Below, piece after piece: positions 1 through 7,526 of a stretch of 22,163 nucleotides of DNA. The DNA is from an uncultured Collinsella sp. (GTDB lineage Bacteria > Actinomycetota > Coriobacteriia > Coriobacteriales > Coriobacteriaceae), in contig CABUVH010000010.1 of assembly GCA_902494935.1 (NCBI GenBank), forward strand, positions 1 through 22,163. The letters run 5' to 3'. The notes beneath the pieces were generated by a model. The model saw only the letters and a list, made by a program, of their open reading frames with translations, had not been told where the DNA came from and made no database searches. The translations under genes were made by a program, and so were the position numbers. Within the stretch, counting starts at the first letter, position 1; each line of letters begins with the position of its first letter.

Positions 1-442
1 ACACATTAATGAAGGTCTTGAGCGCGATCTTGAGCATGGCGCCCGTGGCAGACGCGCCCAGCAGCAGGGCAGGCAACGCCAGAACCACCGCAAGCCCCGT
101 GGCGCCGAGCGCCGGTACAATGGTCGCACGCAGCCCGCGTGCGGGGCGCACCGCGACCAGCACCAGCGCGATAGCCGCCATCAACATGAGGTACAACGGG
201 CTCTGCGTCAGACACACGCACAGAACGCAGACGAACATCCCCACCAGGCGCACCGGAGCCGAAACGCAAGAAAGGGCGCGGTCGACCATCGACCCGCCCT
301 CGTGCGCGCCTCCACCCAAGCGAACCCGCTCAAGCAGGCTCGCCAGGTGCAGGACATTCTTTTGCATCACACGATGCCGAGCCCCCACGGGCTCGTATCG
401 CTGCTCGACCGCAAGCCAGCTAGGCAGCTCGGCTATTGCCAT
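1..442 (-). CDS. cbiQ: CbiQ-like transmembrane component of an ECF nickel/cobalt transporter (partial, runs off left edge)
   Basis: An open frame starts at 442 and stays open to the window edge (147 codons seen; C-terminus missing). CbiQ/NikQ is the T component of energy-coupling-factor importers: it sits in the membrane and couples the ATPase (CbiO/NikO) to the substrate-binding CbiM/NikM. The N-terminus reads MAIAELPSWLAVEQRYEPVG, consistent with the ELP-WL opening seen in CbiQ proteins. Two strongly hydrophobic stretches follow at about residues 56-80 and 86-115, as expected for a multi-pass protein. The start lies 23 bp inside the 3' end of the upstream gene, in another frame, with AAGGAAAG about 8 nt before the ATG, so the two are translationally coupled. 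The family call rests on the hydrophobic profile, the N-terminus and the neighbour. The ATPase gene would be expected just beyond the left edge. Confidence 0.78.
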   Translation of the reverse strand, partial: MAIAELPSWLAVEQRYEPVGARHRVMQKNVLHLASLLERVRLGGGAHEGGSMVDRALSCVSAPVRLVGMFVCVLCVCLTQSPLYLMLMAAIALVLVAVRPARGLRATIVPALGATGLAVVLALPALLLGASATGAMLKIALKTFINV

Positions 443-1502
443 GAGCACCGCTTTCCTTGACCGTCAGCGAGACCAGGCGGAATGCGATGGTGAGCACCGC
501 CACGCCAATCACGCCGGACAGGATATACATGGCAGCCTGACCGGCAAAGCCAAGACCCTGCTCCTCGGAATAGGCCTGCAGGTAATCACCCGTAGGCAGA
601 GCGTCGGCAAAGGTCGGGGCATCGAGGCCGACCGAAGCCTGCAGACTGTCGTCACCAGCCTCCTGAACGGCGGTCGCGGCGCCCTCGGCGTCCCACTCGC
701 CCCATGCGTCACCTGTGGCAAGCAAGCCGAGCGGCGTAGCCACGACAAGCACGGCAACCAAGATGAGCATGGGGACCAGGGAAGTCTTCTTGGCAGTACC
801 ATCGCCGGCGAGCTGTCCATCGGCGGCTTCGGGGCCGACGATAACGCTCGGCGCCGTCTTCTTGATAAAGCCGTAGATCGCGGCAGTCGCCACGCCCTCG
901 ACCACGCCGGCAACCAGCATATGCGGAATCAACATGGCCGGAATAGCCACGGACAGCGGGAAGGGGCAGTACAGCGGAGCGCCCGAAGCGTTGGTAAAGA
1001 GCATCGGCTGAATACCGAACTCGATTGCCGCGCACAGGGCCGCTAGGCACAGGCCGACCCAGCCGCTTACGATGGCCGAAACCGAGGTGCCCCAGCTCTT
1101 GTCGTGCAAACGGCTGTTGAGCGCGCGAAACACGATAGCAGCGGCAAACGGCAACACGAAGGCCATGTTAAAGCAGTTGGCGCCAAAGGACAGGATGCCG
1201 CCGTCGCCAAACAGCAGCGCCTGCAGTGCCAGCGCGACCGAGACCGCAATGGCCGCGGCCTCGGGACCCAGCAACAGCGCGATGAGCGCGCCGCCGACGG
1301 CGTGACCCGTGGTGCCGCCGGGCAGCGGCACATTGAACATCATAAGCAGGAAGGAGAACGCGGCGCAGATGCCCAGGAAAGCCATGTGCTCGCGATCGAG
1401 CGTGGCGCGCACCTTTTTGATGCAGTGGATCCAAACGGGCACCATCGCCACCGCCATAACGGCATCGGTCTGCGGGGACAGATAATTATCTGGAATGTGC
1501 AT
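420..1502 (-). CDS. cbiM: Energy-coupling factor transporter substrate component, CbiM/NikMN type
   Basis: This 360-aa membrane protein is the metal-binding S component of a Ni2+/Co2+ ECF importer. It starts MHIPDNYLSP; in this family the His at position 2, exposed after the Met1 amino group, helps chelate the metal. The GTTGHA segment near residue 65 carries the second conserved His. Residues 1 to about 215 form the multi-helix CbiM domain. A C-terminal extension (about 240-355) has two more membrane segments separated by an acidic extracytoplasmic loop, matching the NikN/CbiN-like (PDGLE-type) part that is fused in NikMN proteins. The start is supported by GGGAGG 6 nt upstream. The gene has its own promoter and a NikR-like operator, and it overlaps cbiQ downstream. 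Sequence alone does not separate nickel from cobalt, but the operator and the fused C-terminal domain favour nickel. Confidence 0.9.
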   Translation of the reverse strand: MHIPDNYLSPQTDAVMAVAMVPVWIHCIKKVRATLDREHMAFLGICAAFSFLLMMFNVPLPGGTTGHAVGGALIALLLGPEAAAIAVSVALALQALLFGDGGILSFGANCFNMAFVLPFAAAIVFRALNSRLHDKSWGTSVSAIVSGWVGLCLAALCAAIEFGIQPMLFTNASGAPLYCPFPLSVAIPAMLIPHMLVAGVVEGVATAAIYGFIKKTAPSVIVGPEAADGQLAGDGTAKKTSLVPMLILVAVLVVATPLGLLATGDAWGEWDAEGAATAVQEAGDDSLQASVGLDAPTFADALPTGDYLQAYSEEQGLGFAGQAAMYILSGVIGVAVLTIAFRLVSLTVKESGAHGNSRAA

Positions 1503-1559
1503 GTACGCCTCCCGGTTGTCGGCGCACGGAATTGCAACGCCGTTTGAATCACCTTTCCA

Positions 1560-1587
1560 GTGTTACGTAATGTCAGATTCGTAACAC
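1560..1587 (-). promoter_or_regulatory. NikR-like palindromic operator upstream of cbiM/nikMN
   Basis: A perfect inverted repeat GTGTTAC-N14-GTAACAC (8-bp arms if the inner G/C pair is counted) starts a few bases downstream of the predicted transcription start of the ECF operon. From memory, comparative genomics gave GTGTTAC-N13/14-GTAACAC as the NikR box of Desulfovibrio-type regulators. The arms and spacing match that form. Binding here would repress uptake when nickel is plentiful. The regulator gene is not in this window. Confidence 0.6.
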
Positions 1588-1597
1588 GCCGCGGGCT

Positions 1598-1626
1598 ATC
1601 ATAGCAAAACGGCGCACTGCCGACAA
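1598..1626 (-). promoter_or_regulatory. Predicted promoter of the cbiM-cbiQ operon
   Basis: On the minus strand there is a -35 TTGTCG (1621-1626), a 17-nt spacer and a -10 TATGAT (1598-1603). The predicted start is near 1591, immediately before the palindromic operator. The -35 lies in the loop of the pheT terminator hairpin, so terminator and promoter share DNA. Confidence 0.5.
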
Positions 1627-1640
1627 AGCAGCACGCCGTT
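1604..1640 (-). terminator. Rho-independent terminator after pheT
   Basis: Read on the minus strand, arms AACGGCG and CGCCGTT, extended by inner CTGC/GCAG pairs across a TG/TG mismatch, form a hairpin followed by TTTT. It lies about 110 nt after the pheT stop and separates the synthetase operon from the metal-transport operon. Confidence 0.65.
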
Positions 1641-1748
1641 ATGTAATGCGCGTGTCATATATGCAGGCTCAACGGTGCCTTATACCGAGAACAGCAGTCG
1701 TGTAGGACTCGGCGGCAACCACCGCTGACCTATACCCCAGCGCAAGCC

Positions 1749-4202
1749 CTAGCCGCGGACCTCGCCGTTTACGCCCTTGCACACCTTGGTGACGATCTTC
1801 TGGTGCGCCTTCTCGACCTCTTCGCTGGTGAGCGTGTGGTCGTCGGAGCGATACGTAAGTGCGAAGGCCATGGACTTCTTGCCCGCTCCGATGCGGATGG
1901 GATCGCGGTAGACGTCGAACAGGCGCACGTCCTCGAGCAGTTTGCCGCCGGCACTCGTAATACGACGCTCAAGATCCTCGCAGGTCACAGTGTTGTCGAC
2001 CACGATAGCAAGGTCGTGCTCAACGGCAGGGTACTGCGAGAACTCGCGGTAGTTCTCCTGATTGCGGGCGCCCTTGATCAGCTTGTCCAGATCGAGCTCA
2101 AAGGCAACGACGACCTCATCGATGCCGCAGGCCTCGCGCGCCTCGGGGTGAATCTCGCCGACCCAGCCCAGCACGGTACCGCCCGAGAGCACCTCGGCAG
2201 CACGACCCGGCTGCAGGAAGGCATAGCTCTCGCCCTCGACGGGACGGAAGCGAACCTTCTCAATGCGCAGCTGGGCGAGCAGCTCCTCGACGATGCCCTT
2301 GCCAAAGAAGAAACGCAGCTTGCGGTACTTCATGTTCCAGGACTGCTCGCTCCACTGGCCCGAGAGCACGCCCGCGACGGACTTGGTCTCCTTGGGCAGG
2401 CTGGCATTCTCGCGACCGTGGAACAGACTGCCGACCTCGTACAGGTGCACGTTGGGCGTGCCGTGGGCCTCGTTATAGGCAACGGACTGCAGTAAGCCCG
2501 GCAGCAGCGAGCGGCGCATCTCGGTCTGCTCGGCGACCAACGGGTTCATGAGCACCACGGGGCAGCCGCGGCCTTCGGTGGACATGCCGATCTTCTCCAG
2601 GTCGCCCGGGGCAGCAAAGCCAAAAGTCGTGGTCTCGTTGAGGCCGCAGGCGCGCAGGATCTCGCCGACCTTGCGGGTAAGCTTCTGCTCGCGCGTCAGA
2701 CCGCCGATATGGTTCTTGGCAGCCGGAATGGTCGCCGTGACGCGACCCATGCCCCATAGGCGCAGGACCTCCTCGATCAGATCGATCTCGCGCGGCAGGT
2801 CGGGACGGAAGCTCGGCGGCGTGACCATAAAGTCCTCACCGTCGCGCTCGACGGTGCAGCCCAGGCGGGTAAGCGAGCGCTCGATAAAGTCGGGCTCGAT
2901 GTCGGCGCCGCAGATGGCGTGCACGCGGGCCAAACGCAGCTTAATGCTGTCGATGGTCTTGGGCGCGGGGAACACGTCCACATAGCCGGGGGCGACCTCG
3001 CCGCCGGCGATCTCCTCGATGAGCGCGCACGTCACATTGGCGACGTCCACGCAGCCGGTCTCGTCGACCTGGCGCTCAAAGCGGATGGAGGCGTCGGAGA
3101 TCAGCGATAGGTCACGGCTGGTGTGCGAGGTGCGGCCGGCGTTGAAGCAGGCGCTCTCGACCATCACGTCAACGGTATCGTCCTCGATCTCGGAATCCAT
3201 GCCGCCCATGACACCGGCCAGCGCCACGGGACGCTCGCCGTCGGTGATGAGGCCCATGCCGGCGTCGAGCACGCGCTCCTCGCCGTCGAGCGTCGTGAAC
3301 TTCTCGTCCTGCTTGGCGGCGCGAACCACCACACGACGGTGGCCATCGCGCGCGGCAAAGGTGTCCAGGTCAAAGGCGTGCAGCGGCTGACCGGTGAGCA
3401 TCATCACATAGTTGGTGATGTCGACGATGTTGTTGTGCGGGCGCACGCCCAGGGCGTTAAGGCGCTTGACCATCCAGTCGGGCGACGGGCCGACCTTGAC
3501 GTTGCGCACGATGCGGGCAACGTAGCGGTCGCACAGGCCCTCGTCGGCAATCTCGACGGAAAGCTCGTCGTCGGTCGCGCGGCCGGTCTCGGCCTTGATG
3601 GCGGGCAGCTCAACGTGGAAATCGCGGTCGAAGATGGCGCCGGTCTCGCGGGCCATGCCGATCATGGACAGGCAGTCGGGGCGGTTGGGCGTAATCTCGC
3701 AGTCGAGCACGGTGTCGCTCGAGCCCACATACTCGGCAAACGGCATGCCGCAGGGCGTATCCTCGGGCAGGATCATAATGCCGGAGTGGTCGCCGCCCAG
3801 ACCGAGCTCGCGCGCGGAGCAGTTCATGCCCATGGACACGACGCCGCGAAGCTTGCTCTTCTTGATCTTGACGTCGCCGGGCAGAACTGCGCCGATCATG
3901 GCCGTGACGATGTGGTCGCCGGCCTCGAAGTTCTGCGCGCCGCAGACGATCTGCAGCGGAGCGGGATTACCGTCGGGGTCGAGGTTCTTGTCGCCCACGT
4001 CGACCGAGCACACATACATGTGGTCGCTATCGGGGTGCGGGGTCTTGGTGAGTACCTTGGCGGTCACCACGTGGTCGAAGGACTCGCCCACGGTGTCGAT
4101 CGCCTCGACCTCGGTGCCGGTACGGATATATTCGTCCGAAAGGGTCTTGGGATCCTCCGGAATATCGATCATGGTCTTGAGCCAGTCGTAAGAAACGCGC
4201 AT
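1749..4202 (-). CDS. pheT: Phenylalanine--tRNA ligase beta subunit
   Basis: This 817-aa protein is the beta subunit of the alpha2-beta2 phenylalanyl-tRNA synthetase, which attaches Phe to tRNA-Phe in the cytoplasm; the beta chain binds tRNA and edits mischarged Tyr. It starts MRVSYDWLKTMIDIPEDP, as usual for bacterial PheT. An EMAP/OB-type tRNA-binding domain follows (about 40-155; DHMYVCSVDVG, VCGAQNF, GMNCSARELGL). The B3/B4 editing region is at about 210-395, B5 at about 405-475, the catalytic-like core at about 480-690, and the C-terminal anticodon-binding FDX-ACB domain at about 720-815 (QYPAVEHDLAIVVD). The length is typical. AAAGGAGA lies upstream of the ATG. It follows pheS after 63 bp and shares its T-box leader. 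Confidence 0.97.
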   Translation of the reverse strand: MRVSYDWLKTMIDIPEDPKTLSDEYIRTGTEVEAIDTVGESFDHVVTAKVLTKTPHPDSDHMYVCSVDVGDKNLDPDGNPAPLQIVCGAQNFEAGDHIVTAMIGAVLPGDVKIKKSKLRGVVSMGMNCSARELGLGGDHSGIMILPEDTPCGMPFAEYVGSSDTVLDCEITPNRPDCLSMIGMARETGAIFDRDFHVELPAIKAETGRATDDELSVEIADEGLCDRYVARIVRNVKVGPSPDWMVKRLNALGVRPHNNIVDITNYVMMLTGQPLHAFDLDTFAARDGHRRVVVRAAKQDEKFTTLDGEERVLDAGMGLITDGERPVALAGVMGGMDSEIEDDTVDVMVESACFNAGRTSHTSRDLSLISDASIRFERQVDETGCVDVANVTCALIEEIAGGEVAPGYVDVFPAPKTIDSIKLRLARVHAICGADIEPDFIERSLTRLGCTVERDGEDFMVTPPSFRPDLPREIDLIEEVLRLWGMGRVTATIPAAKNHIGGLTREQKLTRKVGEILRACGLNETTTFGFAAPGDLEKIGMSTEGRGCPVVLMNPLVAEQTEMRRSLLPGLLQSVAYNEAHGTPNVHLYEVGSLFHGRENASLPKETKSVAGVLSGQWSEQSWNMKYRKLRFFFGKGIVEELLAQLRIEKVRFRPVEGESYAFLQPGRAAEVLSGGTVLGWVGEIHPEAREACGIDEVVVAFELDLDKLIKGARNQENYREFSQYPAVEHDLAIVVDNTVTCEDLERRITSAGGKLLEDVRLFDVYRDPIRIGAGKKSMAFALTYRSDDHTLTSEEVEKAHQKIVTKVCKGVNGEVRG

Positions 4203-4265
4203 CTAACTGGTCTCCTTTCATAAATGCGGCTTTGAGCCGGAAACTGCAACTAAGAAGAAAGCGTT

Positions 4266-5342
4266 CTAGAACTGGTTCAAGAACCTCATGTCACCAGTCA
4301 TCAACGTGCGCAGGTCGGGCAGATCGTAGCGCAGTGCCGCGACGCGCTCGGCGCCAATACCAAAGGCGAAGCCGGTGTACTTCTCGGGGTCGATGCCGCA
4401 GTTGATCAGGACGTTGGGGTCGACCATGCCGCAGCCCAGGATCTCGATCCAGCCGCTGTGCTTGCAGAAGTTGCAGCCCTTGCCGCCGCAGACGTGGCAG
4501 CTTACGTCCACCTCGCAGGAAGGCTCGGTGAAGGGGAAGAAGTGCGGGCGGTAACGCGTCTTGCGGTCCTCGCCAAACATGCACTTAACAAAGTAGTCGA
4601 GCGTGCCCTTAAGATCGCCAAAGGTGATGCCCTCGTCGACGACCAGGCCTTCGATCTGGTTGAACTGCGGCAGGTGGCAGGCGTCGGCCGTGTCGGGACG
4701 ATAGACGGTGCCCGGGCAGATCATGTAGATGGGCGGCTTTTGCGACTCCATGGTGTGGATTTGCACGCCCGAGGTCTGGGTGCGCAGCAGCACGTCGGAC
4801 TCGCCGTGGGCATGAGCCTCGGGGTGCGCGACGCTGCCGGGGTTGTTGTCGACCACGTAGAAGGTATCGCGAGCCGAACGGCTCGGGTGATCCATGGGGG
4901 CGTTGAGCGCGGTGAAGTTGTAGTAGGAGGTGTCGACCATGGGGCCGGACTCGACGGTGTAGCCGATGCCGCAGAAGATGTCCTCGGCCTCCTCGATGAT
5001 CTGCTTGATCAGGTGTTGGTGGCCGATCTGCGGACGGATGCCCGGCAGCGTGATGTCGACGGCATCGTGCTCGAGCGCGCGCTTGAGGGCGGCAGCCTTC
5101 ATCTCGGTGGTGCGCTCGTCGAGCATGCCCTCGATCAGCTGGCGCATCTCGTTGGCGCGCTTGCCCATCACGGGACGATCCTCGGGGGCGAGCTTGCCCA
5201 TCATGCGCATCAGGCCGGTGATGCGGCCCTTACGACCGAGCAGCTCAACGCGCGCAGCCTCGAGCTTGGCGGCGTCGTCGGCGCCTGCAACGAGCTCCTT
5301 GGCCTCTTCCTCGAGTTTGACCAGATCATCAATCAGACTCAT
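4266..5342 (-). CDS. pheS: Phenylalanine--tRNA ligase alpha subunit
   Basis: This 358-aa catalytic subunit of phenylalanyl-tRNA synthetase activates Phe with ATP and transfers it to tRNA. An N-terminal coiled-coil tRNA-binding arm (about 1-85, rich in Lys/Glu) precedes a class II core with the usual signatures: GPMVDTSYYNF, QTSGVQIHTMES, PGTVYRPDTADACHLPQFNQ, FTEPSCEVDV and the motif-3 region FGIGAERVAAL near the C-terminus. The CxxC pairs in CHVCGGKGCNFC are normal for many bacterial PheS. The frame is open further upstream, to 5453, but that part overlaps the T-box terminator. The start at MSLIDDLVKL is supported by AAGGGAAG just before the ATG. It is followed by pheT in one operon under T-box control. 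Confidence 0.96.
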   Translation of the reverse strand: MSLIDDLVKLEEEAKELVAGADDAAKLEAARVELLGRKGRITGLMRMMGKLAPEDRPVMGKRANEMRQLIEGMLDERTTEMKAAALKRALEHDAVDITLPGIRPQIGHQHLIKQIIEEAEDIFCGIGYTVESGPMVDTSYYNFTALNAPMDHPSRSARDTFYVVDNNPGSVAHPEAHAHGESDVLLRTQTSGVQIHTMESQKPPIYMICPGTVYRPDTADACHLPQFNQIEGLVVDEGITFGDLKGTLDYFVKCMFGEDRKTRYRPHFFPFTEPSCEVDVSCHVCGGKGCNFCKHSGWIEILGCGMVDPNVLINCGIDPEKYTGFAFGIGAERVAALRYDLPDLRTLMTGDMRFLNQF

Positions 5343-5427
5343 GTCTTCCCTTTCGTCTCTCGCGCATTCGCTTGCCGGGGCGACCGATGCCACTTGGCGC
5401 TGCGAAAACGCGGCCCGGTTCGGTAAC

Positions 5428-5469
5428 AAAAAACCGCCCTCGGGCATGTGCATTGCCCAAGGACGGTTA
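5428..5469 (-). terminator. T-box regulatory terminator of the pheST leader
   Basis: On the minus strand a GC-rich hairpin (ACCGTCCTTGGGCA pairing with TGCCCGAGGGCGGT) is followed by six T residues. The 5' side (CCTTG) can pair instead with CAAGG next to the T-box motif to make the antiterminator, so the two structures exclude each other. Confidence 0.9.
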
Positions 5470-5712
5470 AATTCCGCGGTACCACCTTGTTTGACCCGGC
5501 GGATGTCTGGCCCGCCGCGCCCACTCTGCGCCCCTTATCGCGAGGCTCACGGCTTCCCTACTGGGGCCTCGCTGCCGCCGGCCGCGTGCCCGTTGAGGTC
5601 GCTGCTCGGGAGTGAACGCTTGGCCCTTGCCACCGCAGGAAGGCTTGCAGCCCATGACCTTCCCTCTCTTGCCGGCGACGCGGCGGGCAAAACCCTCTCC
5701 GTCAACGCATTG
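5428..5712 (-). ncRNA. T-box leader (tRNA-Phe sensing) of pheST
   Basis: The minus-strand leader carries the diagnostic T-box sequence AAGGTGGTACCGCGGA (5473-5488), which binds the CCA end of an uncharged tRNA, followed by a terminator/antiterminator switch. Upstream is a long structured stem I region. An apical hairpin can form from AGGGAAGG and CCTTCCT, and complementary GTTGA/TCAAC segments can close its base. A Phe codon TTC followed by A (complement of 5614-5616) sits on the 3' side of stem I and is my candidate specifier; another TTC at 5639-5641 lies in the apical stem and is less likely. Uncharged tRNA-Phe would promote readthrough into pheS-pheT. The presence of a T-box is very secure; the specifier position is tentative. 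Confidence 0.92.
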
Positions 5713-5718
5713 GGCTAT

Positions 5719-5727
5719 AGGATAACA
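5719..5727 (-). promoter_or_regulatory. Candidate extended -10 promoter of pheST
   Basis: The minus strand has TGTTATCCT, a TGn-extended -10 element (-10 TATCCT, 5719-5724), placed so that transcription would begin just before stem I of the T-box leader. No convincing -35 is visible. Confidence 0.35.
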
Positions 5728-5845
5728 CATTTCGCGAGCGCATCGCCGCGTTCCGTTTTGTTCGCGCTGGGTACAAGGCAGGTAGCTGTGCAAACTGGCC
5801 GCGCACCCGCTTGCGACGCTCGGCCTGCGAGATTAAGGATACGGT

Positions 5846-7429
5846 ATGGGAAAGAAACTCGATAAGAAGGCCAAGGCAGCCGTGGCAAAGGCCGCCAAGG
5901 GCGTCAAGGCCGCTAAAGTCGACAAGGCTGTCAAAAAGTTCCGCAAACTCGAGGGCAAGCTGTGGACTCGCGAGTACCTGCTCAAGATTGCCGAGTTCGA
6001 TGGAGCGACGATTGCTCCTGCCAACGGCGCTGCCGCCCGTGCCGACGCCATGGGCACGCTTGCCGGCGAACATCACAAGCTACTGACCTGCGAGAAGTCT
6101 GTTGAGCTCGTACGCTCGTTAGCGCGCGAGACCGTCGCCGGCGGCAAAATCGACGACCCGCAGCTGCTCGACGAGATCCGTGTGCTCGGTCGCGACCAGC
6201 GCGAGGCAAGCGTCATCCCCACCGAGGAGGCCGAGGCCTGGACCAGGCTCACCTGCGAGGCCGATGCCGTGTGGCACAAGGCCAAGACGGCCAATGACTG
6301 GGCGAGCTTTGAGCCCTATGTGGACAAGATCGTCGCCCAACTTAAGCATCAGGCAGAGCTCATGGACCCCCAGCGCGACCCATACGACGTTTGGCTCGAC
6401 CAGTACGAGCGTGGTCTTTCTGCCAAGAGCTTCGACGCGTTTTGCGACGAGGTCAAGGCCACGGTCGTGCCGCTCGTGCACGCCATCGGCGAGCGCGGCC
6501 AGCAGCCCGCTGCCGACTTTTTGCACGCGCATGTGCCCGAGGCCGCCCAGCGAGCCATGAGCTTCGACCTGATGAAGCTCGTCGGTCTTAACCTGGACGA
6601 CACCACGCTTGCCTTTACCGAGCATCCGTTTAGCGAGGGCTTTGCCGTGGGCGATGCGCGCATCGCGACGCACATCTACGAGAACGACTGTATCTCCAAC
6701 GTCTTCAGCATCATCCACGAGGCAGGTCACGCCATGTACGAGCTGGGCGTGAACCCCGCCTATGCGCGCACGTGCCTGGAGGGTGGCACCTCCATGGGCA
6801 TCCACGAGGGCCAGAGCCGCTTTTTCGAAAACACCGTGGGTCGCAGCCGCGCCTTTATGGGACCGCTGCTCGAGGTGCTGCGCCGCCACGCACCCGAGGT
6901 CTACGGCGACGTCGACGAGGACACGCTCTACCACGCCGTGAACATCGCACAGCCGTCGCTGATCCGCACCGAGGCCGACGAGCTCACCTATCCGCTGCAC
7001 GTTATGGTGCGCTACGAGATCGAGCGCATGCTGTTTGCCGGCGAGGCCACGGCCAAGGACATCCCCGCGCTTTGGAACCACTTTATGGACGAGTACCTGG
7101 GCATTCCCGTTCCCGACGACACGCACGGCTGCCTGCAGGATACGCACTGGAGCGGCGGCTCGTTTGGCTACTTCCCCACGTATGCGCTGGGCAGTGCCTA
7201 CGACGCCATGTTTGTGCCGGCCATGTGCCGCGACGGCGTCGACCTTAACGGCGCCTGCGCGAGCGGTGACCTGGCGCCAGTCCGTGCCTGGCTGGGCGAG
7301 CACATTTGGCAGTGGGGCCGCGCCAAGGACGTGCCGGAGCTCATCAAGGGCGCGTGCGGCATGGCGTTCGATGCCCGCTACTACTGCAGCTACCTGCAGG
7401 ACAAGTTCACCACGCTCTACGAGCTGTAA
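5846..7429 (+). CDS. M32-family metallocarboxypeptidase (carboxypeptidase Taq type)
   Basis: This 527-aa protein is a zinc carboxypeptidase of family M32, which removes C-terminal residues from peptides in the cytoplasm. The zinc site is clear: HEAGH at 291-295 (two His ligands and the catalytic Glu), then GIHEGQSR with Glu321 as third ligand. The C-terminal half carries further family features (TYPLHVMVRYEIE, GSFGYFPTYALGSAYDAM). AAGGA lies 8 nt upstream of the ATG. Compared with usual M32 proteins (about 500 aa) it has an extra Lys/Ala-rich N-terminal segment of roughly 35 residues, with repeated KAAK/AKAAK-like units, before the conserved domain. The gene is divergent from pheS and ends at a strong hairpin. 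No signal peptide is seen. Confidence 0.93.
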   Translation: MGKKLDKKAKAAVAKAAKGVKAAKVDKAVKKFRKLEGKLWTREYLLKIAEFDGATIAPANGAAARADAMGTLAGEHHKLLTCEKSVELVRSLARETVAGGKIDDPQLLDEIRVLGRDQREASVIPTEEAEAWTRLTCEADAVWHKAKTANDWASFEPYVDKIVAQLKHQAELMDPQRDPYDVWLDQYERGLSAKSFDAFCDEVKATVVPLVHAIGERGQQPAADFLHAHVPEAAQRAMSFDLMKLVGLNLDDTTLAFTEHPFSEGFAVGDARIATHIYENDCISNVFSIIHEAGHAMYELGVNPAYARTCLEGGTSMGIHEGQSRFFENTVGRSRAFMGPLLEVLRRHAPEVYGDVDEDTLYHAVNIAQPSLIRTEADELTYPLHVMVRYEIERMLFAGEATAKDIPALWNHFMDEYLGIPVPDDTHGCLQDTHWSGGSFGYFPTYALGSAYDAMFVPAMCRDGVDLNGACASGDLAPVRAWLGEHIWQWGRAKDVPELIKGACGMAFDARYYCSYLQDKFTTLYEL

Positions 7430-7451
7430 GGCATAACCGACACGCCAACGC

Positions 7452-7490
7452 AAAGGGGACGCCGCGGAACCAATCCGCAGCGTCCCCTTT
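7452..7490. terminator. Bidirectional terminator between the M32 peptidase gene and glmM
   Basis: AAAGGGGACGC and GCGTCCCCTTT form a long stem with an internal GCGGA/TCCGC helix and a 5-nt loop. The A-tract on one side and T-tract on the other let it serve both converging genes. A further CGTCCCC at about 7509 could compete for pairing. Confidence 0.75.
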
Positions 7491-7526
7491 CCACCTAGTC
7501 GTTTAAGAACGTCCCCAATGACTACC

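Noticed and set aside
9..1046. 345-aa plus-strand frame opposite cbiM and cbiQ
   Set aside because: It is an antisense shadow in GC-rich DNA with no recognisable domain; the minus-strand frames match known families.
1503..1748. Cobalamin riboswitch upstream of cbiM
   Set aside because: I looked for a B12-box-like conserved core and found none. The gap is accounted for by a terminator, a promoter and the palindromic operator.
5343..5453. N-terminal extension of pheS (37 extra residues)
   Set aside because: The extension overlaps the T-box terminator and antiterminator. The downstream ATG at 5342 has a strong ribosome binding site and gives the normal PheS N-terminus.
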